Positions 28,551 to 39,395 of a DNA stretch of 64,000 bases are shown piece by piece. The notes beneath the pieces are model-generated. The model saw nothing but the letters and a program-made list of their open reading frames with translations, had not been told where the DNA came from and ran no database searches. The DNA comes from Prostheceraeus crozeri (Eukaryota; Platyhelminthes; Polycladida; Euryleptidae). Position 1 is the stretch's first letter. Each line of letters opens with the position of its first letter. Location: positions 806,001 through 870,000 of the forward strand of contig CAJQUW010007059.1 in assembly GCA_907163375.1 (NCBI GenBank), read 5' to 3'. Position numbers and translations under genes: made by a program.

Positions 28551-30068
28551 GAAAGTGAAAATAAGGACTCGTTTCTAATCTACTTGCCCAGTAATGCTTC
28601 TATGAATAAATTTCCCAAAAATAAACCATCAGACTATCGAGTAGAATTAAATCGCCCACTGCATTTAGAAGGTGAATGGGAGGTTGGCGTTTCTAGTATT
28701 TGCTATGATAGCAATATTCAGAATGTGAATGATTTGGAAGAAATGATATTGACTCCTCGCACCCATGATGGAATAACGATGAATAATGCATTTCAGTTCC
28801 CATACAATTTAACATCAGATGGAAAGTGGAACTATGAATGGATTCAGATAAAATCAGATTCTTATGAGCCATTTGAGAATGAGAAAATTATTAAGGCATT
28901 CAACAGTGGTAATACTTCCATCATGAAGAATAAAAATCAGAAAGCTTATGAGTTTACTATCTATCATTGGAGTGGGAGACAGTTCCTCCGCTTTCATTCT
29001 TTTACTAAAGGTCTTACGCTGAGGTTGGATAGTGAATTCTATCCGCATCTCGGTTTTGGTCATGGACTACATCTAACGTCAATTGCTACTGCAAATGTTA
29101 GAAAAGTTTATTCAAATCGAATCAACAAATTTCATTATAGATTTAAAATATTTGATGAAGATGTTGTAGAATGCGAAGAACGCATCATTTTGAAAAAGCG
29201 TGGTGTTCAACCTTTATCACTTATTGAGTTAGTAAAACGATGGAATGAGACTGTGGGTAAGAAGTATGGAGAGAAAATTATGGCGGACAAAAATAAGTTG
29301 GTTATTCAGAAATATAATGACAAACTTACAGTTTATTTCTCTCCAACCTTGCGTCATTTTGTAAGACATTATACACCTATTATTGGAAGCGGTGTGGTGT
29401 ATGCTTCTCATGAATATCACACTAAAGCTGATTCAGTTAATGATGAATGGTGGGTGGACATCTATGGCGATCGCATCAAGAAAATTTACCAGTCTTATGA
29501 AGAATCTAAAGTTGCTATCAATATAATGCCGCGTCTATATCATACAGTTGAAAGCTTCATTCATGTAGTAAATCCTTATATACAACAGAAGTTGAAGCAT
29601 GTGATGAAAAGTAAATATGATGCAAAGACACACCACATTTCGTTTTCAATTGAAAATCAACGCGTTGTTCTGAAACTGGGTGATGACATTCAATGTCAAT
29701 TGAGTAAAAATTTGAAAAAACTCTTTGGTTTTTCAATGCTACAAACAGTGTTTGCTGCTGCGCATACGATTGGTATAGAAACACCAATGACACTTGATAA
29801 ACATGAACAGCACCTTTACATTCAAAGTGATTTGATTCTACCTATTTCTGTTGGTGAGAAAAAAGAATACATTTTACGTGATTTCATTCATGATAAAGAC
29901 GCTTCATATGGAATAGTCGAGAAGATGTTTGAATCTATTTTCTATCATCCCGTCGTCAAACAAACTATACCCTCTATTGCTATCAAAATTACCAATGGTT
30001 TACAAGAGTGCATCCATGTGAAAGATACTAAATCCCTCATAACGTTAGTGTTTCGGAAAACAAAGTGA
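28551..30068 (+). CDS. Conserved Polinton virion-protein candidate, paralogue 2
   Basis: This 505-residue protein, if started at ATG 28551 (an upstream ATG at 28518 adds 11 residues), repeats the organisation of the previous gene: IYLPSNASMNKFPKNKPSDY, LHLEGEWEVGVSSICYD, a long middle, then HLYIQSDLILPISVGEK, TIPSIAIKI and SLITLVFRK. The MESENKD start fits the family, whose members usually begin shortly before the strand preceding LPSNA. Two diverged neighbours of one family suggest hetero-oligomeric capsid or attachment components (inference). Its transcript can use AATAAA at 30163. Confidence 0.6.
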   Translation, partial: ESENKDSFLIYLPSNASMNKFPKNKPSDYRVELNRPLHLEGEWEVGVSSICYDSNIQNVNDLEEMILTPRTHDGITMNNAFQFPYNLTSDGKWNYEWIQIKSDSYEPFENEKIIKAFNSGNTSIMKNKNQKAYEFTIYHWSGRQFLRFHSFTKGLTLRLDSEFYPHLGFGHGLHLTSIATANVRKVYSNRINKFHYRFKIFDEDVVECEERIILKKRGVQPLSLIELVKRWNETVGKKYGEKIMADKNKLVIQKYNDKLTVYFSPTLRHFVRHYTPIIGSGVVYASHEYHTKADSVNDEWWVDIYGDRIKKIYQSYEESKVAINIMPRLYHTVESFIHVVNPYIQQKLKHVMKSKYDAKTHHISFSIENQRVVLKLGDDIQCQLSKNLKKLFGFSMLQTVFAAAHTIGIETPMTLDKHEQHLYIQSDLILPISVGEKKEYILRDFIHDKDASYGIVEKMFESIFYHPVVKQTIPSIAIKITNGLQECIHVKDTKSLITLVFRKTK

Positions 30069-30373
30069 AGTCATTGTGATATGTTTATTGAAATATGTAC
30101 ATGAATGTGAAGCAACAGACTTTATACAACATCCACTGAAAATATATACATGAGCGCACTTCAATAAACATTGTTATATACAAAAAGTCTTTTTACTTCG
30201 TGAAGGGTGGAAATATACAGGGATAGGAAAAATGTCTTTCAGTGGAAAAGTCATCACATGGGGAATGTACAGATGTGGACACATATTCACAAGGAAAAAA
30301 CAATCTCATGCGATACATAAAACAACAATGTTTATCTACAGAAATCAACATCAAAATACTAAGTTAAGGATGA
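30069..30373. terminator. Convergent 3' ends with crossed poly(A) signals
   Basis: The plus-strand signal AATAAA lies at 30163-30168 for the virion-protein genes. The minus-strand signal (TTTATT on plus, 30084-30089) serves the PolB gene. Each signal lies beyond the other, so the two transcripts would overlap tail to tail by about 80 nt. The signals sit in an inverted repeat (ATGTTTATTGAA / TTCAATAAACAT). No ORF is present. Confidence 0.6.
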
Positions 30374-33300
30374 TTATGCTAAGACGTCTCCTGAATGTGG
30401 TAGTGTGAGTTTAATTCTTTTGGGTGGTGGTATGTTTGTGTCAGGATGTCCATGTGGAAGAGATATGTTGTGTTCTAACCAGCACCTCTTATCCTCCCAT
30501 GCTGAAAGCGCCCGTTTCCTAAAAGTATGAGTTTTGATCTCATGCGACTTAGATTTTAAGATTGTCATATTGACAAACGTTATATTTTTATTTCTATAGG
30601 CTTTCCTGAAATTCTTATGTTTCATATTTTGCACAATGGATTTTGATATGCCTTTAGCGCGCTTAATGCTATCATCACTATCCTTTAATTTCATAGAATA
30701 CATTTTTGGACGGAGGAGAATCATTTCATCTATTTCCTTCCCTGCTGTCTCATCCTTAAAGCAGCCAAGTTTTGCCTTATTTTTGATGGAGTAGAGTGGA
30801 TGATCAGCAGGATAATTTGATGTATCAAAATATCTTTCCAAAGATTTTCCTACTTCATTGAAATTTAAATCTTTTTGAGTGGTAATACCTAAGAAGAAAC
30901 TATCTGTATCACCACCCAACAAACGAACCTCTTTTACGAGAGGACATGGTTTTAGTATTTTATAAAAGAGTTGGTACATTTCAAGCTTAGAATAATCTAG
31001 TACAGCTTGACCAATATAGATGGGTTTGCACAACTCAACTTCAGATTTTATCATTTTAACACCTATAAGGTCCTCATCGATAATGTCTCTATCGATGAAT
31101 AGAGGTGATGAGGTCAATTTGTGATACTTTTGATCATCATTAACTAGTTTGTAGTTTACGCGCTTTCTAACATCCTCCATCGTCTTACCAAATAGACTGT
31201 TGTTCTTATATTTATAAAAATCTTTTTCAAAGTTATTTTGGGCTAGTGCACGTTTCTGGCTGTTGCTATCAATATATGGCTTGAGGAAGGCTTTCTGTCT
31301 AAATTTAATAATGCGGTGAACTCTTTTTAAAATCATACCCATTTCTAAATAAAATTTTAAGATGCTAAAGTGGACTAGATAGTTTTCTTTATCATACTGG
31401 GTGAGTAAAAGTTTGCGACAAGGCTTATAGTCGGGTTGTCCACATGATTCTAAATCTTTATGAAATTGTTTCATAAAGTCGGAAAACATATCTTTACTCA
31501 CTTCACCTGATTCGGGTGCGAGTGGAAAATCTACGGTTTTATGTTTAATATTATTTGGATAGATTAGATCTATCTCAAAATAATATCCCCAATCACCTTC
31601 ATCTGGAATTGCTAGTATGTTAGAAGGGTTGGAGAAATGTTGAATATCACTATCATCTAACCAGCTAAACTCAGAGTGAGGTAGCGGTTTGGATAATGAA
31701 CTACCATACAAATTATTTTGGTCATAATACTTCAGATGAGTCTGGTCATTGCCTACTGTTTCAGATTTTAACCTATGTTTATTTACAAATGTGAGACCAC
31801 CGCGAATTCCTCGCTCAAATAAATTATACATCTCTGGATCTTGTAAGAGATGAATGGTCTCACCAGTCATTTTAAAAGCAGACTTAAATGACATGGCTGG
31901 CAGACTGACAAAGTGGACGGGATCTAACTTATCTTCTTCTAATGCCACTCGTCGAAACTCCTGAAATACATCAGCCAGCAAAAATACATCTAACTTAAGG
32001 TAGGCAATCATATATTCGCCAAATGTATGGCAGTCAAATTTTATCCATGCATCTTGTGCATGATCATAATCTTCGATCTTACATTCTGCGCCGGTCAAAT
32101 CATTTTTAAATTTATCTATGGGCGGAAGAGAAGTCTCGCCGAGTTTACTAATCGCATCAAAATATGCATATGGAAAGACTCCTTTCCGTGTGATGACTTC
32201 ATCGGTTAGATTTGGGTATTGTTTCTTAAGATTTTGTGTTAGTGGAAGAGACTTTAGATTTTGCACGAGAGAGGCCAGTGAAGCAGTCATAAATTGGTAG
32301 GAATCTAAAAATTTTATATCAAAATAGACCGTCTTATTTTCTTTAGTTTTATCGACAGGCACTTTTGCTGTCATGGCCATAAACTTCTCTCTCGTTTGCG
32401 CTATTACATCAAGCTTCCACTCTTTCATTTGACCTAAACCTCCTTTTATTATCATATGGCTGTCGTAGCCCTTGAAATTATGGAAAATGACGGGTAATGT
32501 ACGCCGTTTCATCCTAAGTGAAAAATTGCATTTTGAACAGAGTGCGTTTCTAAATTTAGCAGTGATGTGATCATGGTCGCGCACTTTCTTAATCTTATCA
32601 TCGTCAAATGTTTTCCTACATTTGTGGCAAATGTTGCAACTATCAAATTTTGCTTGATCATCTGCTGTCATATGCAATGATCTGCGATAGAGTTCACCAT
32701 CATGTTTTTGTTGAAATTTTACAGCCTGTTCGAGGAATTGTAGGAATTGGTAAATACAATCCTCACCTTGCCAGACGCGCATTTTATTTTGCCTACCCCT
32801 AAAGTGATCATGCCATACTTCATAGCAGGAAATGGCTGCTGGTCGATGGATGTTATCATCGATATAACATTCGATGTCAGCATAGATGACACGAAGAGGA
32901 CTTAATTCATCACCATTCTCTCTATATGAAAACTCCTTATCTTTGGGCATGCGCTCCATTTGCAGTTTACCTCGCTTACACCATTCGTAATGAGTTTCAA
33001 ATTTAGTTTTCCTCCTAAAGTGGCGAATACATCTGTCGCAGTAATATAACTCTCTACTAGAGTTTTCTAAGTGGTGGTATAAGCGAGAGATTTTGGGAAT
33101 ACCGCAGTAGTGCCATTCCTCACTATCATCCTGTTTTACTAATAACAGGTTTACTGTACGTTCATAACAACTCGAACGCGAGTTGTAGCGCACACCCTTC
33201 AATCCTTTTTCCCAAACATGGAGAACTATTTTGATGTTGTTCAATTTTTCAAATTTTTCTATATCTTTAATTTTCATATCGTCACTATTACAGTCATCGA

Positions 33301-34360
33301 AGTTTAATTCATTCTCCCACTGTTGATACTTACTCTTGCGGTATCGACTATTCTGCACATCATTATAGTGGAGAATGGAGAGGACGGCATACTTAAAACA
33401 TTGCGATTCGCAATCTACAGAAATGACTGCTGCTTTATTTCTTAAATTTTTCGGAAGTTTAAAGGAGCCTCGACCACTATGATTTCCTAATAAACTGATT
33501 TTAATCATGGCGGTCTCAATACCATCAAAAACGAGTCCACTATCACGCTCGTTAAATTTATCTATATTTAATTTTAACCCTTGGATATGAAAATTTATCC
33601 AAGACTCACAGTCTACAACTTCGGTTGCAGGAGAGGAGGGTATGTGAAACTCCAACCTCTCTATTATTTGTCCAGTATGGTGGTCGATTTTTACATATTT
33701 TATTTTAAGATAGATGAGCGCCTTCATCCTAAAATTGTCTAAATTGTTGAAGAGCGCTTCTATCAATGATGAATTTTGATGAAACCATTCCTCAAAGTTA
33801 GCAATGGTTTCTGAGGAGTCCATCTGGTAGTTCCTCACTAAATTATTTATGGACACTTCAGTGAGTCGGATAGAGGAGGTACCGTTGGTGTAGGTATCGT
33901 TCGCGTGTGTATGTTGAAGTCTGTGCGAAGATAGTTCAAAACGTGTCTCGAAAGACTGAGCGCACAAGTCGCAAGAAAAGGAGACATCGTTAACAGAATC
34001 ATCCCTACCTTCGGAGATTGATGCCGGCTTAGGTCGACAAACACCTCGCTTGATGTGTCGGGTGAGATCACGCTTCCTCGTGAAGATGTGTCCACAGTCA
34101 GCACATTGCCGATCGTCGCATTCCCGCGACAATGTTGATATGGACTCGCACGAGATGGAACTGGTATCACCTGAAAGAGAAATCATTCTTTCATCTCTGT
34201 TCAAGTGTCAGTATATTGTTACAACCTACCTTGACTCAACAACTCTAAACTTTCCTCGAGAAGGGAGGGTGTTGGTGATGAAGTTGATGCCTGAAATTGA
34301 GGAAGATGCTATTAGCCACACGTTTGAGGGAGATGAGAGAGGAAATTTTCAACTTACCAT
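30374..34360 (-). CDS. Protein-primed family B DNA polymerase, three exons
   Basis: Exon 1 contributes only the ATG (34358-34360). Intron 34291-34357 starts GTAAGT and ends ATTTCAG. Exon 2 is 34230-34290. Intron 34171-34229 runs from GTAGGT to TTTCTCTTTCAG. Exon 3 is 30374-34170. Joined, this gives 1,286 residues starting MASTSS. Numbering below adds 10 to the exon-3 ORF opened at 34204. Two C2H2 fingers (about 44-66, 88-108) come first, then the module also found at 19813. A Cys279/His375 papain-like segment follows, then a third finger. Exo motifs are ADIEC (453), FHNFKGYDSH (584) and YLKLDVFLLAD (745), with an HNH-like DHDH (553). Polymerase motifs are YYDQNNLYG (836), KNNSLFGKT (1010), GGDTDS (1107) and RPKMY (1175). 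All are intact. It would replicate the linear genome from the TIR ends by protein priming. Confidence 0.95.
34171..34357 (-). other. Two short introns in the PolB 5' end
   Basis: Introns of 67 nt (34357-34291) and 59 nt (34229-34171) remove an in-frame TAA that otherwise closes exon 2 after 24 codons. Phases restore the polymerase frame exactly at a Gly codon. The 68-nt first-gene intron and a 62-nt candidate at 36232 are similar in size, indicating a common short-intron style in the element. Confidence 0.75.
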
Positions 34361-34532
34361 TTGAACGAAATTATGTTTAAGGTTGATGCTTCAATAAGAT
34401 AGAGACTTCACTCAATTAATATGTCTCAAATTTGGAATTCACTTGTACACCTCAAATAATAGCAGAATTCGCTAGAGAATACTTCACTTATACGTCTCAA
34501 AGACAGAGTGAAATGACACGGATGTCACTTTG

Positions 34533-34580
34533 CTTATATCCTTTCATGCTCATCATTCATTGGCTGTTCATTCTGATTGG
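34533..34580 (-). promoter_or_regulatory. CCAAT and TATA promoter of PolB, possibly bidirectional
   Basis: On the minus strand two CCAAT boxes (complement of 34576-34580 and 34559-34563) precede GATATAAGC (34540-34532), matching the first-gene promoter spacing. A second TATAAG lies at 34492-34487. The plus-strand gene at 34639 begins 59 bp beyond the CCAAT boxes, so these may serve both directions. Confidence 0.6.
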
Positions 34581-34638
34581 TTGCTTGTTGATACTTAAGA
34601 ATTAGAAAACATTTCAAAGTCAGCATTTCAAAGACAAC

Positions 34639-35094
34639 ATGACAAGTCCTCCAACAACACCAAATACCGCATTGGAGTTCTCCTCTCCATGCGCATCAGC
34701 AAAGGTGCTCGTTACACCAAATGCACCAAGAAAGGCGAAGGTGGAGAAGGTGTACCAACTGGACAATATCAGGAAGTTATCATTACCAGCGGATGAGGAA
34801 GAGGAGAGTGTATGTGAGAAGGAGTGTCCCGACTTAACAGGCGTGAGGTGGAAGTATCTCCAGTACGATACTGACGATGTGATGGAGATGACCAGCAAGT
34901 CGCAGTTGCATCAAATATGGGAGTGGTACACCCCTAACTCCCAACCGCGAACCGTGGCGGAGTGGGCGTACATTGACAACGTGAGGGACGCTGCAGAAGA
35001 ACGATTAAAGCAGCTCAACTGTTTTTGTGATCTATGTGAAGTCAGACTCTGGGACGATATTGACGATGAAGACCTTTTAAAATACATGCCATAA
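34639..35094 (+). CDS. Acidic protein of unknown function
   Basis: This 151-residue ORF starts at the first ATG after the shared promoter. The N-terminal third is Pro/Thr/Ser-rich with TSPPTTPNT. The middle has an EEEES acidic run and a short Trp-containing segment (VRWKYLQYDTDD). The end contains CFCDLC plus a final acidic WDDIDDEDLL. No family recognised. The stop TAA overlaps AATAAA at 35093-35098, the third such overlap in this element, which supports it as a true transcription unit. Divergence from PolB suggests early expression (inference). Confidence 0.6.
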   Translation: MTSPPTTPNTALEFSSPCASAKVLVTPNAPRKAKVEKVYQLDNIRKLSLPADEEEESVCEKECPDLTGVRWKYLQYDTDDVMEMTSKSQLHQIWEWYTPNSQPRTVAEWAYIDNVRDAAEERLKQLNCFCDLCEVRLWDDIDDEDLLKYMP

Positions 35095-35148
35095 TAAATT
35101 TTTATTTCGTATTATCTTTGCTTTCATACTGACGTACTTGAATGGGGC

Positions 35149-35968
35149 TTCAGTGAATAATTTAACCATGTATACTTTTTCATTTGGAAATAGTAGCACG
35201 CTTAGTTTAACTTGCAAATCTTATAACATTTCATATGGACGATGATGATAGTTGAAATAGTGTCAAATAAAATTAAGATAGCTTACACTTCTGATACAGG
35301 GATAGCAATCGACTGCGATCCATGTGTAAAGAGCTTGTTAGACTACGGATGGGGTTAAGTGGATGATTTAACCATGTATACATTTTCATTTGGAAATAGT
35401 AGCACGCTTAGTCTAACTTGTAAATCTTAAAACATTTCATATGGACGATGATGATAGATGAAATAGTGTCAAATAAAATTAAGATAGCTTACACTTCTGA
35501 TACAGGGATAGCAATCGACTGCGATCCATGTGTAAAGAGCTTGTTAGACTACGGATGGGGTTAAGTGGATGATTTAACCATGTATACATTTTCATTTGGA
35601 AATAGTAGCACGCTTAGTCTAACTTGTAAATCTTAAAACATTTCATATGGACGATGATGATAGATGAAATAGTGTCAAATAAAATTAAGATAGCTTACAC
35701 TTCTGATACAGGGATAGCAATCGACTGCGATCCATGTGTAAAGAGCTTGTTAGACTACGGATGGGGTTAAGTGGATGATTTAACCATGTATACATTTTCA
35801 TTTGGAAATAGTAGCACGCTTAGTCTAACTTGTAAATCTTAAAACATTTCATATGGACGATGATGATAGATGAAATAGTATCAAATAAAATTAAGATAGC
35901 TTACACTTCTGATACAGGGATAGCAATCGACTGCGATCCATGTGTAAAGAGCTTGTTAGACTACGGAA
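35149..35968. repeat. Four 206-bp tandem repeats
   Basis: Units start at about 35149, 35355, 35561 and 35767. Each contains GGATGATTTAACCATG, TAGTAGCACGCTTAG and GGGATAGCAATCGACTGCG. The last three are nearly identical and the first is slightly diverged. No ORF runs through a whole unit. Loosely related tandem repeats occur in the matching position of the relic Polinton arm (56020-56236). A replication or regulatory role is possible. Confidence 0.85.
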
Positions 35969-36153
35969 GAGAGAAGTGTGTTATGTTGCGTGTGGCGCGT
36001 GAGTGTCCTCCCATTTCATTCCATTCATTATTTTTCTTCCCCTCTGCATTCCATATCCGAGGATATGTGGCGGGCTTGGGACCGCTTTAGCTGCATTAGA
36101 AGGTTGGCCCTTAAAAGAGCCCATGGGTCGTTCTCCGTCCACCGACACTCCTC

Positions 36154-37301
36154 TCACTTCTGCAAAAACTCTGAAAGAAAAAGAATAGGAGATTAGATGA
36201 GCTACAAAAATGATCATGTTGAGGAAGCTTACTGGGAACTTTCTTCCGAACTTTTCGGACGACGAAGTCTTCAAGCTGGCCGGTAACGTCCATACTCATG
36301 TGGAGACATCGGACTCCGTCGCCCTCATAACACTGCTGTGTTACGTTGGGATCATCCGTGATGGTTGGGGCGTCGCACACATTGTTCTCAAAGAGGGGAA
36401 GATGGACTTCATACACTCTCCTTTTTCGACACTTCAAACGCTCATGCAGTCGCTCCACTTCACCCGTCAACCTCTTATTAATAACCTTCACCTCCTCCGT
36501 CTCCTTCACCACGCTTCGCATCCGCTCTATCTCTTCATCCTTCCTCGACACACTCGCCTGCAAACTCTCCACCAAACCTGCCTTCCTCATCAACTCGCTC
36601 CTTTCCGCCATCCATTCCTTCTCCTTCTTTCTCAAGCTCTCCAACTCTTCCCTTGTTGCCCTATACCCCTCAACCTTCACCTTCAGCTCTTCATTCTCCT
36701 TCAAAACTTTTCTATTATTACTTTCCAAAGCCATCACACGATCCTTCATTCTCACAAATACCTCCGTGTCATACGCCTCTTGCTGCCGTGGCGATGACGC
36801 TGCCATCGGCTTAGCCACTTCCTCCCCCTCCCACTCTTCCTTCAAATCCGCTATGTCCCCAAACAAATCTTCCATCACCGCATCCAAATCAACATCATCC
36901 TTCTTCTTCATATTCGCTCTCAACTCAACTTCCTCATTCGAACTCCCATCACTCGAACTCCCCTCACTCGCATTCCTCACCACTTTCTCCCCAATCACGT
37001 CCTGTATCGCTGCCGCCGCCTTTGTCACCTCTTCCCTCTCCAACAACTCTCCCTCAAACCATGCCTTGAACCCCTTCTCTCCGATGTTCCCACTCTCACA
37101 CTGCAAATGCGCCTTCATAAATTCCTTCTCATCCCCCATCACACATTTCCGACAAGACACACACAACCTCAACATCACTTTCCTCTCATGGCCCATCGTC
37201 CCCTCTTTTTCTTTCAAATGTTTCTTGAGTTCGCTACCTCTAGCAATCTTGCCACAACTGCACTTCCCCACTAGCATCTTGGCGTTACTCGCTTTCGTCA
37301 T
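36154..37301 (-). CDS. Cys/His-finger coiled-coil protein with a 3' intron
   Basis: The ATG at 37301 opens a 396-codon ORF ending at 36111. The N-terminus has Cys/His clusters (CSCGK, ELKKHL, GH, CVSCRKC, HLQCE) suggesting two zinc-binding units. It is followed by an acidic stretch (about 110-165) and a long coiled coil (about 180-290, heptad-like Leu/Glu/Arg). A good intron, GTAAGC (36232) to TTTTTCTTTCAG (36171), would join to a short tail and stop at 36154, giving about 361 residues and removing an unlikely phenylalanine-rich end. It is a candidate fibre or scaffold protein, but I recognise no family. The large open frames on the opposite strand are antisense shadows. Confidence 0.6.
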
Positions 37302-37314
37302 GATAATTCTGTAA

Positions 37315-37350
37315 AGATAGAGTAAAATTTGATAGCAAGTGTTTATAGGA
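37315..37350 (-). promoter_or_regulatory. TATA box of the coiled-coil gene
   Basis: On the minus strand CTATAAAC (37348-37341) lies about 45 bp before the ATG. A pyrimidine-rich CTATCTTTACAG ends about 8 nt before the ATG, so a 5' leader intron is also possible, though I see no paired donor. Confidence 0.45.
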
Positions 37351-38198
37351 TACTACTTGCTGATATGTATTGAAAGACTAAGTCACCAAACATTTGATAG
37401 CAAGTCAGCAACCGTTTGGGTGTTAAGCTCTTGAATCCGTTACAGGCATTACTCAGAGGGGATCTTATCCCAGCTCCAAGGCCTCGACCCACAAATCCAA
37501 CCTCGATCGGACAGAGCGTGCGTCATATCACTGTGTTGGTATCCGGGCCCCAGTTTTGACATGAAAACCGGTGGAGTTATTTACAAGAGGAAACGACCCA
37601 AGTCACAGAGACTCATAAACGACTGCTTTTTATTCAAAAACTTTAATTATTATCATTAAATATGAATTTAAATTTTTCAGTATTTTAGTACTACTCATAA
37701 AACGTTTATAAGTAGTCTGTCACCTTCAGCATAGCAAACGCTGTCGAATGTTTTTTGAATCAAGTCTAAAGGACTTGTAGAAGCAAAGTTATAGCCGTTT
37801 GAAGATTTCGGCCTACTATCATCAAATGGTCAGTCATGCTATACTGACTAACCTATAAGTCTGACACCTTAGCTGATATCAGCAATGTAAAGTCAGAAGT
37901 CCGATATCGGACCTCAAGAGAAACGACTTACCTGTAGTCAGTTTCTCAACTTAGTGAAATTCCTCTCCCGATCCCGTTCTTATATACCCTGTGAATATGC
38001 AATCGATAAGAGGGGGGGGGGGACGTCAGTGAAATTTCAAAATTTGATGAAAAATGTTTTGGTGACGGTCCCAGGTCGAAATTCCACACTTTGGAAAATT
38101 TTCAAATTTTTACCCATACAAAGCCACTCTGACACTTAGGATTTTTTCAGGTGAGCGAGCTCCGACCTAAAATCTTGTAACCGCTCTAACTTTTGAAT
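37351..38198. other. Non-coding spacer between the last gene and the right TIR
   Basis: No gene seen. The segments 37640-37720 and 37850-37930 (for example GCTGATATCAGCAATG) match, inverted, the relic Polinton arm near 54940-55140, so this spacer is conserved between family members. Confidence 0.6.
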
Positions 38199-39389
38199 GA
38201 AGACAGATAGGAACAAGGCGATTGTTTCACTGAATTTGTCTCACTCTTAGCTTTCAAACGAGCTATCGCACGACAAAATCCGTCCACTGGAAGCCAAAAT
38301 CGAAGCAAGCTGTCCAGAGGGGGGGGGGGACGTCAGCCGAAAATTTTTTCTCTCCGATTTCGCTGGAAACATCCTTCCTAACCCAAAATTTCACGTAGAT
38401 TCCGAATCTGGCCTCCGTTTTCTCATCCGATGCTTCGTTTGGGCGCTACACACCAAAACATCCCAAATTCTAACTCTGTCGTTTTTTCGAAAAATGTTGA
38501 AAATTTTTTCTCTCCGATTGACTTGAAACTCACTATACAGATAAAGAATTTCACGCTGATTCCAAATCTGAAATCCGTTTTCCAATCCGATGCTTCGTTT
38601 TGAAGCTACAGCCCAAAACGTCCCAAATTCTAACTCTGTCGTTTTTCACCAATGTCCCAAAATCTTAAATGGCGTCTCACATCTAAACGAAGACAGATAG
38701 GAACAAGCCGATTCTTTCACTGAATTTGTCTCACTCTTAGCTTTCAAACGAGCTATCGCACGACAAAATCCGTCCACTGGAAGCCAAAATCGAAGCAAGC
38801 TGTCCAGAGGGGGGGGGGACGTCAGCCGAAAATTTTTTCTCTCCGATTTCGCTGGAAACATCCTTCCTAACCCAAAATTTCACGTAGATTCCGAATCTGG
38901 CCTCCGTTTTCTCATCCGATGCTTCGTTCGGGCGCTACACACCAAAACGTCCCAAATTCTAACTCTGTTAAAATTTTGAAGAAAAATTTTTTCTCGCCAA
39001 TTGCCTTGAAACTCACCCTACCGATGCAGAATTTTACGCTGAATCCGAATCTGGCAGCTATTTCACCATCCACGACAACCTAGACGGTCGCCCACGTCAA
39101 CCTAGACGGTCGCCCACGTCAACCTAGGCGGTCGGCCACGTCAACCTAGGCGGTCGGTCACGTCAACCCATACGAGACCAACACATCCGAGTCTCACACT
39201 CTGTCGTTGCAGAGGGGGGGGGAGTCAGCGAACATGTTGTGAACCCACCTGGCCGGCACACCACGACAGACTCTGTCGTTCCACAGGGGGGGGGGACTCA
39301 GACCCGAAGCACCACGGCGGCCGACCACGACACTCTGCCGTTCCAGAGGGGGGGGGCGCCGGTCGAGTGTTTGTCACTTGCTTACTACT
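38199..39389. repeat. Right terminal inverted repeat of Polinton A
   Basis: Reverse complement of 16722-17913. It diverges from the left copy inside GAAGACAGATAGG at 38199. It contains the same G tracts, the ~22-bp array (39062-39170) and both 489-bp copies. Confidence 0.92.
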
Positions 39390-39395
39390 TCTCTT
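39390..39395. repeat. Right target-site duplication of Polinton A (TCTCTT)
   Basis: Exact repeat of 16716-16721 immediately after the terminal ACTACT. Confidence 0.9.

Larger units (their letters stand above)
16722..39389. mobile_element. Complete Polinton/Maverick (Polinton A), 22,668 bp
   Basis: The termini are AGTAGTAAGC...GCTTACTACT with ~1.19-kb inverted repeats and a perfect 6-bp duplication TCTCTT. It contains the full Polinton core set: protein-primed PolB, RVE-type integrase with chromodomain, packaging ATPase, adenain-like protease and a major capsid protein. About 16 further ORFs are present. No frameshift or nonsense was found in the core genes, so it looks recently integrated. 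Core gene order is integrase, core-like protein, capsid, protease rightward and PolB leftward from the right side. Polintons are regarded as integrating dsDNA virus genomes (established knowledge). Confidence 0.95.

Noticed and set aside
34197-34229. A 33-nt intron ending TTGAACAG in the PolB 5' region
   Set aside because: Too short, and the join leads to an immediate stop. The acceptor at 34171 has a better pyrimidine tract and restores the frame.
36210-37314. Long plus-strand ORFs of 195 and 322 codons
   Set aside because: They are antisense to the coiled-coil gene, Ser/Leu/Phe-rich as expected for the complement of a Glu/Lys coiled coil, and lack recognisable domains.
37430-37560. Possible tRNA-like segment (CAAATCCAACCTCGATCGG)
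   Set aside because: No cloverleaf with proper acceptor and anticodon stems could be drawn.
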